Shown here: positions 26,716-35,212 of the stretch, one piece after another | Layout: the number at the start of each line of letters is the position of its first letter | How positions within the stretch are numbered: position 1 is the first letter of the stretch | Assembly: GCF_010614805.1 (NCBI RefSeq) | Contig: NZ_JAAFZC010000003.1 | Coordinates: forward strand, 124,001 to 188,000 | From: Pseudooceanicola aestuarii | GTDB lineage: Bacteria > Pseudomonadota > Alphaproteobacteria > Rhodobacterales > Rhodobacteraceae | Direction of reading: 5' to 3' | DNA length: 64,000 nucleotides | Notes under the pieces: generated by a model | What the model was told of the DNA's origin: nothing | Database searches by the model: none | The model's input: the letters and a program-made list of their open reading frames with translations, nothing else | Position numbers and translations under genes: made by a program

Positions 26716-27525
26716 ATGCCCCTGGATATCGACATCGCCCGCTTTGCCAACCTGGATATCAAGGTGGAGGACGACGGCGTCTGGATCGTGACCGTCAACC
26801 GCCCGGACAAGCGCAACGCCCTGGACATCGCCACGATCGAGGAGCTGGTTTCCTTCTTCTCCGACGCGCCGCGCGCCGGGGTGCGGGCCGTGGTTCTGGC
26901 GGGTGCGGGGGATCACTTCTGCGCCGGGCTGGACCTGATCGAACATCATGACGCGGATCGCAGCCCGGCGGACTTCATGCATGTCTGCCTGCGCTGGCAC
27001 GAGGCGTTCAACAAGATGGAATATGGCGGCGTCCCGGTCATCGCCGCATTGCAGGGGGCTGTGGTCGGCGGCGGGCTGGAACTGGCCAGCGCGGCGCATA
27101 TCCGGGTGATGGATCACACAACCTATTTCGCCCTGCCCGAGGGCCAGCGCGGCCTGTTTACCGGCGGCGGCGCCACGATCCGCGTGGCGGACCTGGTGGG
27201 CAAGGATCGGATGATCGACATGATGCTGACCGGCCGGGTCTACCAGGGGCAGGAGGCGCTGGACCTGGGCCTGGCGCAATATTTCACCGAGACCCCCAGC
27301 ATCGACAAGGCGCTGGAGATCGCGCGGCGCACGGCGGAGAACCTGCCGCTGACCAATTTCGCCATTTGCAGCGCGATCAGCCATATGCAGAACATGTCAG
27401 CCATGGATGCCGCCTATGCGGAGGCGGTCGTGGCCGGCGTGGTGAACACCCAGCCCGACGCGCGCAGCCGCCTGGCCGATTTCGCCAGCAAGAAAGCCGC
27501 CCGCGTCCGCCGCAACGCCGATTGA
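26716..27525 (+). CDS. Enoyl-CoA hydratase/isomerase family protein
   Basis: The ATG at 26716 follows GGAGAA. This 269-residue crotonase-fold protein has [18 protein letters not shown], the oxyanion segments [12 protein letters not shown] (about residues 70-81) and [22 protein letters not shown] (about 114-135), and [23 protein letters not shown] with one of the usual active-site glutamates. It stands alone between the AraC gene and the convergent IclR gene, so it is probably an AraC target. Whether it serves the anthranilate route or the IclR-controlled operon cannot be told. Confidence 0.88.
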   Translation: MPLDIDIARFANLDIKVEDDGVWIVTVNRPDKRNALDIATIEELVSFFSDAPRAGVRAVVLAGAGDHFCAGLDLIEHHDADRSPADFMHVCLRWHEAFNKMEYGGVPVIAALQGAVVGGGLELASAAHIRVMDHTTYFALPEGQRGLFTGGGATIRVADLVGKDRMIDMMLTGRVYQGQEALDLGLAQYFTETPSIDKALEIARRTAENLPLTNFAICSAISHMQNMSAMDAAYAEAVVAGVVNTQPDARSRLADFASKKAARVRRNAD

Positions 27526-27557
27526 TCCGGGAGCGGCGGCGCCTGGCCGCCCGGCCC

Positions 27558-28316
27558 TCAGGGTGCCGGCTGCTGGTCGATCCGGGTCAGCGCCTCGGTC
27601 AGCGCCTCGACGCAGCGGGTGCGCTTGGTCTTGAACCGGTGGGAGGGGATGGGCACCGAAATGGCGTGGATTTCCCCGCGCAGGTCGCGAAAGGCGGCGC
27701 CGACGGCGGAAATGCCCGGTGTATGCTGGTCCTCGTCAAAGGCCACGCCGTCCTGCGCCACCTGGTCCAGCATTGCGGAAAAGGCCGGCCAATCGCCTTC
27801 CCGATCCCGGTCGCGCCATTCCGCCATCGTCAGTTTCTGTGCCAGCGGGCGGTCCAGCAGCGCCAGCGCGGCGCGGCCATTGGCGGTGCTGGTCAGCGGA
27901 AAGACATCGCCCACCGAGGACACCGCGCGCAGCCGGTGGGTGCCCGCCACCTGGTCGAGAAAGATCATCCCGCGCCCGCGCAATACCGACAGATCCGCCG
28001 TTTCACCCAGGCTTTGCGACAGGTCGGACAAGATCATGCGGCATTCCTCGACCACGGAATAATGCGCGGCCTCTGACAGGGCGGTGATCTCAGGCCCCAG
28101 TCGGATGGACCCGCCGCCGCCGGAGGAGATGACCAGCCGTTCCTCCTGAAGCGCGCCGATGATGCGCTGCACGGTGGAGCGCGGCAGCCCCACCCGTTCC
28201 GCGATCTGTCCCAGGCTCATCCCCGCGCTGTCCTCGCGCAGGACGCGCAGGATGGCGGCCGCGCGCGCGATCACCTGGATGCCGTTGCGTCCAACGGTCT
28301 TTTCTGTCTCAGCCAT
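27558..28316 (-). CDS. IclR-family transcriptional regulator
   Basis: The ATG at 28316 (MAETEKTVGRNGIQV) matches the usual IclR N-terminus; the frame remains open upstream without a better start. The 252-residue product has a winged helix (IQVIARAAAILRVLREDSAGMSLGQIAERVGLPRSTVQRIIGALQEERLV, about residues 14-63) and the GAF-like effector domain. It is divergent from the cyclase-led operon. A promoter with an embedded palindrome lies between them, so it most likely controls that operon. Confidence 0.92.
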   Translation of the reverse strand: MAETEKTVGRNGIQVIARAAAILRVLREDSAGMSLGQIAERVGLPRSTVQRIIGALQEERLVISSGGGGSIRLGPEITALSEAAHYSVVEECRMILSDLSQSLGETADLSVLRGRGMIFLDQVAGTHRLRAVSSVGDVFPLTSTANGRAALALLDRPLAQKLTMAEWRDRDREGDWPAFSAMLDQVAQDGVAFDEDQHTPGISAVGAAFRDLRGEIHAISVPIPSHRFKTKRTRCVEALTEALTRIDQQPAP

Positions 28317-28405
28317 CGGCCTGCGCCCTCCGCGTCGCAATCGCAGCCCTCTATCCCGGTCTTCCCGTGATGGGCAAGTCGGCGGACAGGGCGGCAAAAA
28401 CCATA

Positions 28406-28434
28406 TTGACCGCTATGCGGTGCATATGTATCGT
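28406..28434 (+). promoter_or_regulatory. Promoter with embedded IclR-type palindrome before the cyclase operon
   Basis: TTGACC (28406-28411) and TATCGT (28429-28434) are separated by 17 bases and resemble a sigma-70 promoter reading toward the cyclase gene. A perfect 5-base inverted repeat with 3-base centre, ACCGC-TAT-GCGGT (28409-28421), overlaps the -35 and spacer. The size and placement suit an IclR-family dimer acting as repressor. Confidence 0.5.
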
Positions 28435-28526
28435 ATTGCGGGAGGATGAGGGGAATTCTCATCAGTGTCAAGAAGACGAAGCGGGGGGCCGGAACGGGCT
28501 GTTCCGCGAACGGAGGAGTATTGCCG

Positions 28527-29363
28527 ATGGTCACCATCCGGGGCATCGAGTTCGAGGAAAACACTAACAACAGCATGGGGTTGGAGTTCTACAACCTCAG
28601 CCACAGGTTCGGGTTTCAGAACCCCAACTGGCCGTATTTCGAGGATACCAAGATCGAGCGTATCCACTACATGGCGAAGTCCGGCGTGCTGTCGCAGCGC
28701 ATCACCACCACGATGCATGCCACGACCCATATCGACGCGCCCGCGCACGTCGTGCAGGGGACGCCCTTCATCGACGAGGTGCCGCTGCCGCATTTCTTCG
28801 GCACCGGGATTGTCGTGTCCCTGCCCAAGAAGAAGTGGGAGCCGATCACCGGCGAGGATCTGGAGAAGGCCTGCGGCCACGCGATCCGCAAGGGCGATGT
28901 GCTGATCATCAACACCGGCTGGCACAAGCAGTATGAAGACGGCGATTACTTTGCCTATTGCCCCGGTTTCGTGAAATCCGCCGGGGAATGGATGGTGGAA
29001 AAGGGCGTGAAAGTCGTCGGGCACGACACCCAGGCCAATGACCATCCGCTGGCCACCGCCATCGGCCCGCAGCGCAATGGCCCGCTGCTTCCGCACCTGG
29101 CGGAGGAATACAAGGAATGGTCCGGCGGCCGCGACTGGAAAGACGATTTCCCGGAATGGGAGCCGGTGCACAACGTGCTGTTCAAGAACGGTATCCTGGG
29201 CATCGAGAACGTCGGCGGCGATCTGGACGCAGTGACGGGCAAGCGCTGCACCTTCGCCTTCTTCCCGTGGAACTGGGATCGCGGCGACGGCTGCATCATC
29301 CGCCTTGTGGCGATGCTGGACCGGGATCAAGCCTACCGGATCGAGGCAGGCGAGGACTTCTGA
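28527..29363 (+). CDS. Cyclase-family metal-dependent hydrolase
   Basis: The ATG at 28527 follows GGAGGAG; the 278-residue product belongs to the cyclase family (PF04199), whose members include bacterial KynB formamidases and isatin hydrolases. The metal motif HxxxHxD is seen as His64, His68 and Asp70 in HATTHIDAPAH. It is longer than KynB (about 210 residues) and has an insertion with WSGGRDWKDDFPEWEP near residue 200. It opens the IclR-controlled operon and probably hydrolyses a cyclic amide, lactone or formamide. It might act on an indole-derived compound, but nothing in the sequence proves this. Confidence 0.82.
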   Translation: MVTIRGIEFEENTNNSMGLEFYNLSHRFGFQNPNWPYFEDTKIERIHYMAKSGVLSQRITTTMHATTHIDAPAHVVQGTPFIDEVPLPHFFGTGIVVSLPKKKWEPITGEDLEKACGHAIRKGDVLIINTGWHKQYEDGDYFAYCPGFVKSAGEWMVEKGVKVVGHDTQANDHPLATAIGPQRNGPLLPHLAEEYKEWSGGRDWKDDFPEWEPVHNVLFKNGILGIENVGGDLDAVTGKRCTFAFFPWNWDRGDGCIIRLVAMLDRDQAYRIEAGEDF

Positions 29364-29367
29364 CATC

Positions 29368-29394
29368 GCGGGGCAGGCTGCGTGCCTGCCCCGC
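29368..29394 (+). promoter_or_regulatory. Intercistronic stem-loop between cyclase and cupin genes
   Basis: An 11-base perfect stem (GCGGGGCAGGC at 29368-29378, complement at 29384-29394) with a 5-base loop lies in the gap after the cyclase stop. No T-run follows. It probably stabilises the upstream message or reduces read-through into the cupin gene. Confidence 0.6.
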
Positions 29395-29420
29395 CCGATC
29401 GGCCCGGGGGAGGGGATCCG

Positions 29421-29771
29421 ATGCTAATCAAGCGGTTCGACGAGGCGCAACCCTATGAGGCGCCCAATCACCACGGGTGTCACGGCCTGCGCCTGCAAGG
29501 GTTCGAAGAGGGCGGGCCCACAAATCAGTGGGTCGGCTACAGCCAGTTCCTGCCCGGCGGTGGTGCAGGGCCTGACGCCACCCCGTTCGAAAAGGTCTAC
29601 GTCGTGCTCGAAGGCGAGATGACCGTGCAATGCGAGGGCCGGACCGAAGTGCTGCGCGCCATGGACAGCTGCACCCTGCCTGCCGGGGCGGAACGCCGGA
29701 TCGAGAATCGGTCGAACCATGTGTGCCGGATGCTGGTGATCATGCCCTACCCGCGGCAACCGGCCACATGA
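29421..29771 (+). CDS. Small cupin-domain protein
   Basis: This 116-residue single-domain cupin starts at an ATG after GGGGGAGGGG. VGYSQFLPGGGAGPDATPFEKVYVVLEGEMTV (about residues 38-69) and MDSCTLPAGAERRIEN (about 82-97) are the two cupin motifs, but the first lacks the usual pair of histidines (it has Asp and Glu), so metal binding is uncertain. It may be an isomerase or a binding protein for the pathway. Its end overlaps a possible upstream start of the next SDR. Confidence 0.75.
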   Translation: MLIKRFDEAQPYEAPNHHGCHGLRLQGFEEGGPTNQWVGYSQFLPGGGAGPDATPFEKVYVVLEGEMTVQCEGRTEVLRAMDSCTLPAGAERRIENRSNHVCRMLVIMPYPRQPAT

Positions 29772-29800
29772 CCGTGCAAGACAAGACCAAGGAGAGCGCG

Positions 29801-30586
29801 ATGAAAGACCCCCTGTCTATGTTCGATGTCCAAGGCAAGGTGGCGCTGATCACCGGCGCCTCCGGTGCCTTTGGCATGGTGGCCGCCCGTGTGCTGGCCG
29901 GGGCCGGGTGCCATCTGGTGCTGACCGCCGGATCGGCCGAGGCGCTGGACCAGATCGCTGCCGAATGCCGGGAATTGGGCGCGAAGGTCACAACGATGAA
30001 CGCCCGCCCGGACGATGCCGCCACCTGCACGGCGATGGTGGATCGCGCGGTCGCCGATCACGGTGCGTTGGACATTCTGGTCGTTGCCAGCGGTATGAAC
30101 AAGGTCGCCAAGATCGACGACATGCCGGTGGAGGATTTTGGCGCCGTGATGGACGCCAATGTCACGCAAAGCTGGCTGTTGGCGCGCGCCGCCACGGTTC
30201 GGATGAAGGAACAGGGCAGCGGCAAGATCGTCTTTGTCTCCTCTGCCCGAGGGTTGCTGGGGCATCCTGCGGGCTACACCGCCTATTGCGCGTCAAAGGC
30301 GGCGGTGGACGGGATCACCCGGGCGCTTGGCTGCGAATTGGGGCCGACCGGCATCACCGTCAACGCCATCGCGCCGACCGTCTTTCGCAGCCCGCTGACC
30401 GCGTGGATGTTCGAGGACACCGATCAGGCCCGCGCCATGCGTGACGGGTTCCTGTCCCGTGTGCCCAAGGGCCGGCTGGGAGAGCCGGAAGACCTGGCCG
30501 GGCCGCTTCTGTTCCTCGCCTCCGGGGCGTCTGATTTCTACACCGGGCATATCCTCTATGCCGACGGTGGCTATACGGCGGGTTGA
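29801..30586 (+). CDS. Short-chain dehydrogenase/reductase
   Basis: The ATG at 29801 is preceded by AAGGAGAG and is preferred over an ATG at 29768 that overlaps the cupin stop. The 261-residue SDR has TGASGAFG (about residues 18-25), an SVGN-like VASGMNK in place of NNAG, and the active site SSARGLLGHPAGYTAYCASKAA. The unusual VASG strand-4 motif is found in gluconate-5-dehydrogenase-like SDRs. It likely oxidises or reduces a hydroxyl/keto group of the pathway intermediate with NAD(P). Confidence 0.87.
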   Translation: MKDPLSMFDVQGKVALITGASGAFGMVAARVLAGAGCHLVLTAGSAEALDQIAAECRELGAKVTTMNARPDDAATCTAMVDRAVADHGALDILVVASGMNKVAKIDDMPVEDFGAVMDANVTQSWLLARAATVRMKEQGSGKIVFVSSARGLLGHPAGYTAYCASKAAVDGITRALGCELGPTGITVNAIAPTVFRSPLTAWMFEDTDQARAMRDGFLSRVPKGRLGEPEDLAGPLLFLASGASDFYTGHILYADGGYTAG

Positions 30587-30589
30587 ACC

Positions 30590-31540
30590 ATGGTCGACAA
30601 GAACCAGCAGATCGCCGTTATCGGCGCGGGCCTCATGGGGCATGGAATCGCCCTGACCCTGGCCCGCGCCGGGCAACAGGTCGCGATCACCGATCCCGTG
30701 GCCGAGGCCCGCGCCACCGTCGCTGACCGCATTGCCGCCAGCCTGCGGGCCCTGGGCGAGGCAGAGACCGCGATCCCCGCCATGCTGCGCCGCATCACCA
30801 TCTGCGACAGCACCCCCGGCGCCGTTCGTGACGCCCGCGTGGTGTTCGAGGCCGCGCCGGAGAAACTGGAGCTGAAACAGGCGATTTTTGCCGAGGTGGA
30901 GGCCCACGCCCCCCGCGATTGCGTCCTGGCCTCCAACACCTCGGTCATGCCGATCACGCAGATCATGTCCAAGCTGTCGGATGGCAGCCGGGCCCTGGGC
31001 ACCCATTGGTGGAACCCGGCCCACATGATCCCGCTGGTGGAGGTCGTGCGCACCGACGACACCACCGATGCCGCGATGGAGCTGATGATGGATCTGCTGC
31101 ACGATGCCGGAAAGACGCCGGTACGGGTGGAGAAGGACGTACCCGGCTTTATCGGCAACCGCATGCAACATGCGCTTTGGCGGGAGGCGATTTCCATGGT
31201 GGAGCATGGGATCTGCGATGCGGAGGCGGTGGATACCGTGGTCAAATCCTGCTTTGGCCGCCGTCTGGCCGTGCTGGGGCCGCTGGAAAACGCCGATCTG
31301 GTGGGCACCGACCTGACGCTGGACATCCACAATCAGGTGCTGGCCGATCTGGACCGGCGGCCGGGGCCATCGCCCTATCTGGAACAGCTGGTCGCCGAGG
31401 GGCGGCTGGGCATGAAATCCGGTCAGGGCTTTCGCAGCTGGACAGAACAAGAGGCGCAGGAGACCCGCGACCGCGTGGGCCGGCACCTGCAACGGCTGCC
31501 CGGCATCCTGGATGACGCCCCCGAAGACAAGACGAGCTGA
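30590..31540 (+). CDS. 3-Hydroxyacyl-CoA dehydrogenase family protein
   Basis: This 316-residue, two-domain protein has the Rossmann motif VIGAGLMGHGIA (about residues 9-20), the catalytic-histidine region LGTHWWNPAHMIPLVEVV (His near residue 140) and VEKDVPGFIGNRMQ. Short stand-alone members of this family act on 3-hydroxyacyl-CoAs or free 3-hydroxy acids such as carnitine or gulonate. A beta-keto acid cleavage enzyme is encoded downstream, so oxidation of a 3-hydroxy acid to its 3-keto form is a coherent role. It follows the SDR gene by 3 bases. Confidence 0.87.
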   Translation: MVDKNQQIAVIGAGLMGHGIALTLARAGQQVAITDPVAEARATVADRIAASLRALGEAETAIPAMLRRITICDSTPGAVRDARVVFEAAPEKLELKQAIFAEVEAHAPRDCVLASNTSVMPITQIMSKLSDGSRALGTHWWNPAHMIPLVEVVRTDDTTDAAMELMMDLLHDAGKTPVRVEKDVPGFIGNRMQHALWREAISMVEHGICDAEAVDTVVKSCFGRRLAVLGPLENADLVGTDLTLDIHNQVLADLDRRPGPSPYLEQLVAEGRLGMKSGQGFRSWTEQEAQETRDRVGRHLQRLPGILDDAPEDKTS

Positions 31541-31592
31541 CGACCCGAATTACCGTGAACGACACGCGCAAATGCCCAAGGAGGAGGGACAA

Positions 31593-32864
31593 ATGCCCAA
31601 GATCACGACCAGCCGCCGGAGGTTCCTGGCCGGGACCGCCGCCACGCTTGCCGCACCGGCCATCCTGCGCGCCACCCGCGCCTATGCCGCAAACCCGGTG
31701 ATCCGGGTCGGCCATGTCAGCCCCCGCACAGGCCCGCTTGCCGGGTTCGCGGAGGCCGATGACCATATCATCCAGGCCGTGTCCCGGCAGTTCGCCGCAG
31801 GGATCGAGAACAACGGCAAGACCTGGACGGTGGAGATCATTTCGAAGGACAGCCAGTCCAATCCCAACCGCGCGGCGGAGGTCGCGAACGAATTGCTGCT
31901 TGACGACGAAGTCGACATCATCGTCGCCGCCTCCACCCCCGAGACGGTGAACCCCGTCTCCGATCAGGCAGAGCTGAACGAAACCCCCTGCATCACCACC
32001 GATTGCCCCTGGCAGCCGTATTTCTTCGGCCGCAACGGCAATCCCGAACAGGGATTCCGCAGCACCTACCATTTCTTCTGGGGGCTGGAAGACGTGATCG
32101 GCGCCTTCCTTGACATGTGGGGCGGGGCCGATGTCGCGCCGGTGGTCGGCGGGTTGTTCCCCAATGACGCGGACGGCAATGCCTGGGGTCATCCCGAACT
32201 GGGCCTGCCCAAGCCGCTGGCGGAGGCAGGGTACACCCTGGTCGATCCGGGTCGCTACCAACCGATGAGCGACGATTTCTCCAACTATATCGGCGCCTTC
32301 CGGGAGGCCGGCTGCGAGATTGTCACTGGCAACATGATCCCCCCCGATTTCGCCACCTTCTGGTCACAGGCCGCGCAACAGGGGTTCGCGCCCAAGATCG
32401 TCACCATCGGCAAGGCGCTGCTGTTCCCGTCGGTCATCGCCGGGCTGGGTCCGCGCGGCGACGGGCTGTCGTCCGAGGTCTGGTGGTCGCCGGAACATCC
32501 GTTTGCCTCCTCCCTCACGGGGGAATCCGCGCGGGATCTGGCGCTTGGATACAGCGCCGATACCGGCCGTCCCTGGACCCAGCCCATCGGGTTCAAGCAT
32601 GCGCTGTTCGAAGTGGTGGCCGACGTCATCGCACGGGCCGAGGATCCCGAAGATCCCGATGCCCTGACGGATGCCATCGGCGCCACCCAACTGGACACGA
32701 TCGTCGGGCGCGTCGACTGGTCCGCCGGGCCGGTGCCCAATGTGACCAAGACGCCGCTGGTGGCCGGGCAATGGCAGACCGAGGGCGACACGGCCGAGCT
32801 GAAGATCGTGGCCAACAGCGCCGCGCCGCAGATCCCATTGACGGGTGAACTGCGGCTTCTGTGA
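31593..32864 (+). CDS. ABC transporter substrate-binding protein (Tat-exported, branched-chain type)
   Basis: The ATG at 31593 follows GGAGGG and begins a Tat signal (SRRRFLAGTAATLAAPAIL) cleaved near residue 32 (AYAAN). The 423-residue protein is a Peripla_BP_6 member: VIRVGHVSPRTGPLAGFAEADDHI, SKDSQSNPNRAAEVANELL and DDEVDIIVAASTPETVNPV. It is a distinct subgroup from the binding protein at 13860-15050, having the WWSPEHPF and PWTQPIGFKHALFEV segments. The ligand is unknown. Two ATPases and two permeases follow in the same operon. Confidence 0.9.
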   Translation: MPKITTSRRRFLAGTAATLAAPAILRATRAYAANPVIRVGHVSPRTGPLAGFAEADDHIIQAVSRQFAAGIENNGKTWTVEIISKDSQSNPNRAAEVANELLLDDEVDIIVAASTPETVNPVSDQAELNETPCITTDCPWQPYFFGRNGNPEQGFRSTYHFFWGLEDVIGAFLDMWGGADVAPVVGGLFPNDADGNAWGHPELGLPKPLAEAGYTLVDPGRYQPMSDDFSNYIGAFREAGCEIVTGNMIPPDFATFWSQAAQQGFAPKIVTIGKALLFPSVIAGLGPRGDGLSSEVWWSPEHPFASSLTGESARDLALGYSADTGRPWTQPIGFKHALFEVVADVIARAEDPEDPDALTDAIGATQLDTIVGRVDWSAGPVPNVTKTPLVAGQWQTEGDTAELKIVANSAAPQIPLTGELRLL

Positions 32865-32877
32865 TCATCAGGCACGA

Positions 32878-32900
32878 CCCCGCCGCCCGATGCGGCGGGG
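32878..32900 (+). promoter_or_regulatory. Stem-loop between binding-protein and ATPase genes
   Basis: A perfect 9-base stem, CCCCGCCGC (32878-32886) and its complement (32892-32900), with a 5-base loop lies directly downstream of the binding-protein stop. It has no T-run. It mirrors the stem-loop after dctP and probably sets a higher level of binding protein. Confidence 0.65.
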
Positions 32901-32919
32901 CCATCCACCGGGGGAAACG

Positions 32920-33645
32920 ATGGCAATTCTGGAATTGGCCGAGGTCCGAAAATCCTTTGGCGCCGTGGTCGTCGCGGATGCGCAATCCTGGTCCCTGACC
33001 GAGGGCGAGGCATTGGGCGTCATCGGGCCGAACGGTGCGGGCAAGACGTCGATGTTCAATATCGTCACCGGCACGCTGGCGCCGGATGGCGGGCGGGTGC
33101 TGCTGGACGGGCAGGACATCACCGGCTGGTCCGCCGCGCGGCGGTGCCGGGCGGGGATCGCCCGCAGCTTTCAGGTGCCGCAGCCGTTTTCAGGCATGAC
33201 ATTGTTCGAGAACGCCTATGTCGCCGCGACCCAGGGCGCCGGGCTGTCGGGATCCGAGGCACAGGATCTGTGCCTTGACGTGCTGGAGCGTACCGGCCTG
33301 CTGGCAAAGGCCAACACCCTGGCAGGCGGGCTGACACTGCTGGAACGCAAGCGGCTGGAACTGGCCCGCGCCATGTGCGTGAAGCCGCGCGTGCTGCTGC
33401 TGGACGAGATCGCGGGCGGGCTGACAGAACAGGAATGCCATGCCCTGATCGACACCATCCGGGGACTGCGCGCCACCGGCATTTCCATCGTCTGGATCGA
33501 GCATGTGGTCCATGCGCTGCTGGCGGTGGTGGACCGGTTGATGGTCATCGACTTCGGCCGCAAGATTGCCGAAGGCCCCCCGCGCGAGATCATGGACAGC
33601 CGCGAAGTCCGCGAAATCTATCTGGGGATCGACGCCGATGTCTGA
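32920..33645 (+). CDS. ABC transporter ATPase, LivG family
   Basis: The ATG at 32920 follows GGGGGAAACG. The 241-residue ATPase has Walker A GPNGAGKTS, Q-loop SFQVPQPF, a degenerate signature LTLLERKRLELARAM and Walker B VLLLDEIAGGLT, with the H-loop in WIEHVVHAL. The missing LSGGQ is usual in LivG-like proteins of this subgroup. It overlaps the LivF gene by 8 bases. Confidence 0.9.
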   Translation: MAILELAEVRKSFGAVVVADAQSWSLTEGEALGVIGPNGAGKTSMFNIVTGTLAPDGGRVLLDGQDITGWSAARRCRAGIARSFQVPQPFSGMTLFENAYVAATQGAGLSGSEAQDLCLDVLERTGLLAKANTLAGGLTLLERKRLELARAMCVKPRVLLLDEIAGGLTEQECHALIDTIRGLRATGISIVWIEHVVHALLAVVDRLMVIDFGRKIAEGPPREIMDSREVREIYLGIDADV

Positions 33646-34342
33646 ACCATTCCTGTCCATCACCGGGCTGAATGCCCATTACGGCGATTTCCAGGCCCTC
33701 TACGGTATCGACATGGAGGTTGCGCAAGGCGAAGTCGTCGCCGTCATCGGCGCCAATGGCGCGGGCAAGACGACGCTGATGCGGTCCGTCTCGGGCCTGT
33801 TGCGCAACGGGGCAGAGCAGGTGCGCTGGAACGGTCAGCCCATCGGCCGGATGCGCCCCGACCGGATCGCACGGCTGGGCCTTGCGCTGGTGCCGGAGGG
33901 GCGGATGCTCTTCGCCTCCCTCAGCGTGGAGGAAAACCTGCGGATCGGCGGCCAGGCCGGGCGGTCCGGCCCCTGGACCCTGCGCCGCATCTACGACCTG
34001 TTCCCCATCCTGGAGGAGCGCCGGGCCGTGCCCGCCACCGCCCTGTCCGGCGGACAACAGCAGATGGTCGCCATTGGCCGCGCGCTGATGTCGAACCCCG
34101 ACCTGCTGATGATGGACGAGATCAGCCTGGGCCTGGCCCCGGTGATCATCAAATCCATCTACGAGGCGCTGCCCGGCATCGTCTCGGAAGGGCTGTCGGC
34201 CATCGTCGTCGAACAGGATATCGCCAAGGCCCTGTCGGTCTCCCGCCGGGTCTATTGCCTGCAAGAGGGGCGGGTTTCACTGCAAGGGTCGTCCGACGCG
34301 CTAGGCCGCGACGAGATCACCCGCGCCTATTTCGGGGTCTGA
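33638..34342 (+). CDS. ABC transporter ATPase, LivF family
   Basis: This 234-residue ATPase has Walker A GANGAGKTT, the LivF segment LGLALVPEGRMLFASLSVEENL, signature LSGGQQQMVAIGRALM and Walker B LLMMDEISLGLAP. The histidine switch position reads VVEQDI (Gln). It completes the nucleotide-binding pair for the second ABC system and starts inside the end of the LivG gene. Confidence 0.9.
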   Translation: MSEPFLSITGLNAHYGDFQALYGIDMEVAQGEVVAVIGANGAGKTTLMRSVSGLLRNGAEQVRWNGQPIGRMRPDRIARLGLALVPEGRMLFASLSVEENLRIGGQAGRSGPWTLRRIYDLFPILEERRAVPATALSGGQQQMVAIGRALMSNPDLLMMDEISLGLAPVIIKSIYEALPGIVSEGLSAIVVEQDIAKALSVSRRVYCLQEGRVSLQGSSDALGRDEITRAYFGV

Positions 34343-34345
34343 GCC

Positions 34346-35212
34346 ATGGATTGGATCAATGCAATCGTGCAGGGCACACTGCTGGGCGGGCTGTATGCCC
34401 TGTTCGCGGCGGGGCTGTCCCTGATCTTCGGGGTGATGCGGCTGGTCAATATCGCCCATGGCGACCTGATCGTGCTGGCGGCCTACCTGGCGCTGACCAC
34501 CACCGTGGTGGTCACGGGGCTGCATCCGCTGGTCGCGCTGGTGGTGGTGATGCCACTGATGGCGGGCCTGGGCTACGTGTTGCAGCGTGCGGTGCTGAAC
34601 CGGACCATGGGCGGCGATATCCTGCCGCCGCTGCTGGTGACCTTTGGCCTGTCGGTGATCATCCAGAACGCGCTGTTGGCCGGCTATACCGCCGATCCGC
34701 AGAAATTGCAGGCCGGGGCGCTGGAGACGATGGCCGTGGATGTCGGCGGGCTGACCCTGGGGGTGTTGCCTGTGATCGTCTTCGCCACCGCCGTTGCGGT
34801 GATCGCGGGGCTGCAATGGGTGTTCTACCACACCGCCCTTGGCCGCGCCTTTCGCGCCACGTCCGACCTGCCGGAGATCGTGCAGCTGATGGGGCTGAAC
34901 CGGGCGCATGTCTTCGGCATGGCGATGGCGCTGTCGCTGGCGGTGACGGCGATCGCGGGGGTGTTTCTGGGCATCCGAACCTCGTTTGATCCGGCCATCG
35001 GCGGGTCGCGCCTGATCTTCGGGTTCGAGGCGGTGATCATCGGCGGTCTGGGCAACCTGTGGGGCACACTGGCCGGCGGCGTCATCCTGGGCGTGGCCCA
35101 GACGCTGGGAGCCCGGATCGACCCCGGTTTCCAGGTGCTGGCCGGGCATATCGTGTTCCTGCTGATCCTGGCCACCCGCCCGCGTGGCCTGTTCCCGAGG
35201 ATGGACGGATGA
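34346..35212 (+). CDS. ABC transporter permease, LivH family
   Basis: This 288-residue membrane protein has the typical LivH start (VQGTLLGGLYALFAAGLSLIFGVMRLVNIAHGDLIVLAAY) and the coupling-loop region GFEAVIIGGLGNLWGTLAGGVILGVAQ near residues 225-255. It has about eight hydrophobic segments. It pairs with the LivM permease encoded next; stop and start overlap. Confidence 0.9.
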   Translation: MDWINAIVQGTLLGGLYALFAAGLSLIFGVMRLVNIAHGDLIVLAAYLALTTTVVVTGLHPLVALVVVMPLMAGLGYVLQRAVLNRTMGGDILPPLLVTFGLSVIIQNALLAGYTADPQKLQAGALETMAVDVGGLTLGVLPVIVFATAVAVIAGLQWVFYHTALGRAFRATSDLPEIVQLMGLNRAHVFGMAMALSLAVTAIAGVFLGIRTSFDPAIGGSRLIFGFEAVIIGGLGNLWGTLAGGVILGVAQTLGARIDPGFQVLAGHIVFLLILATRPRGLFPRMDG

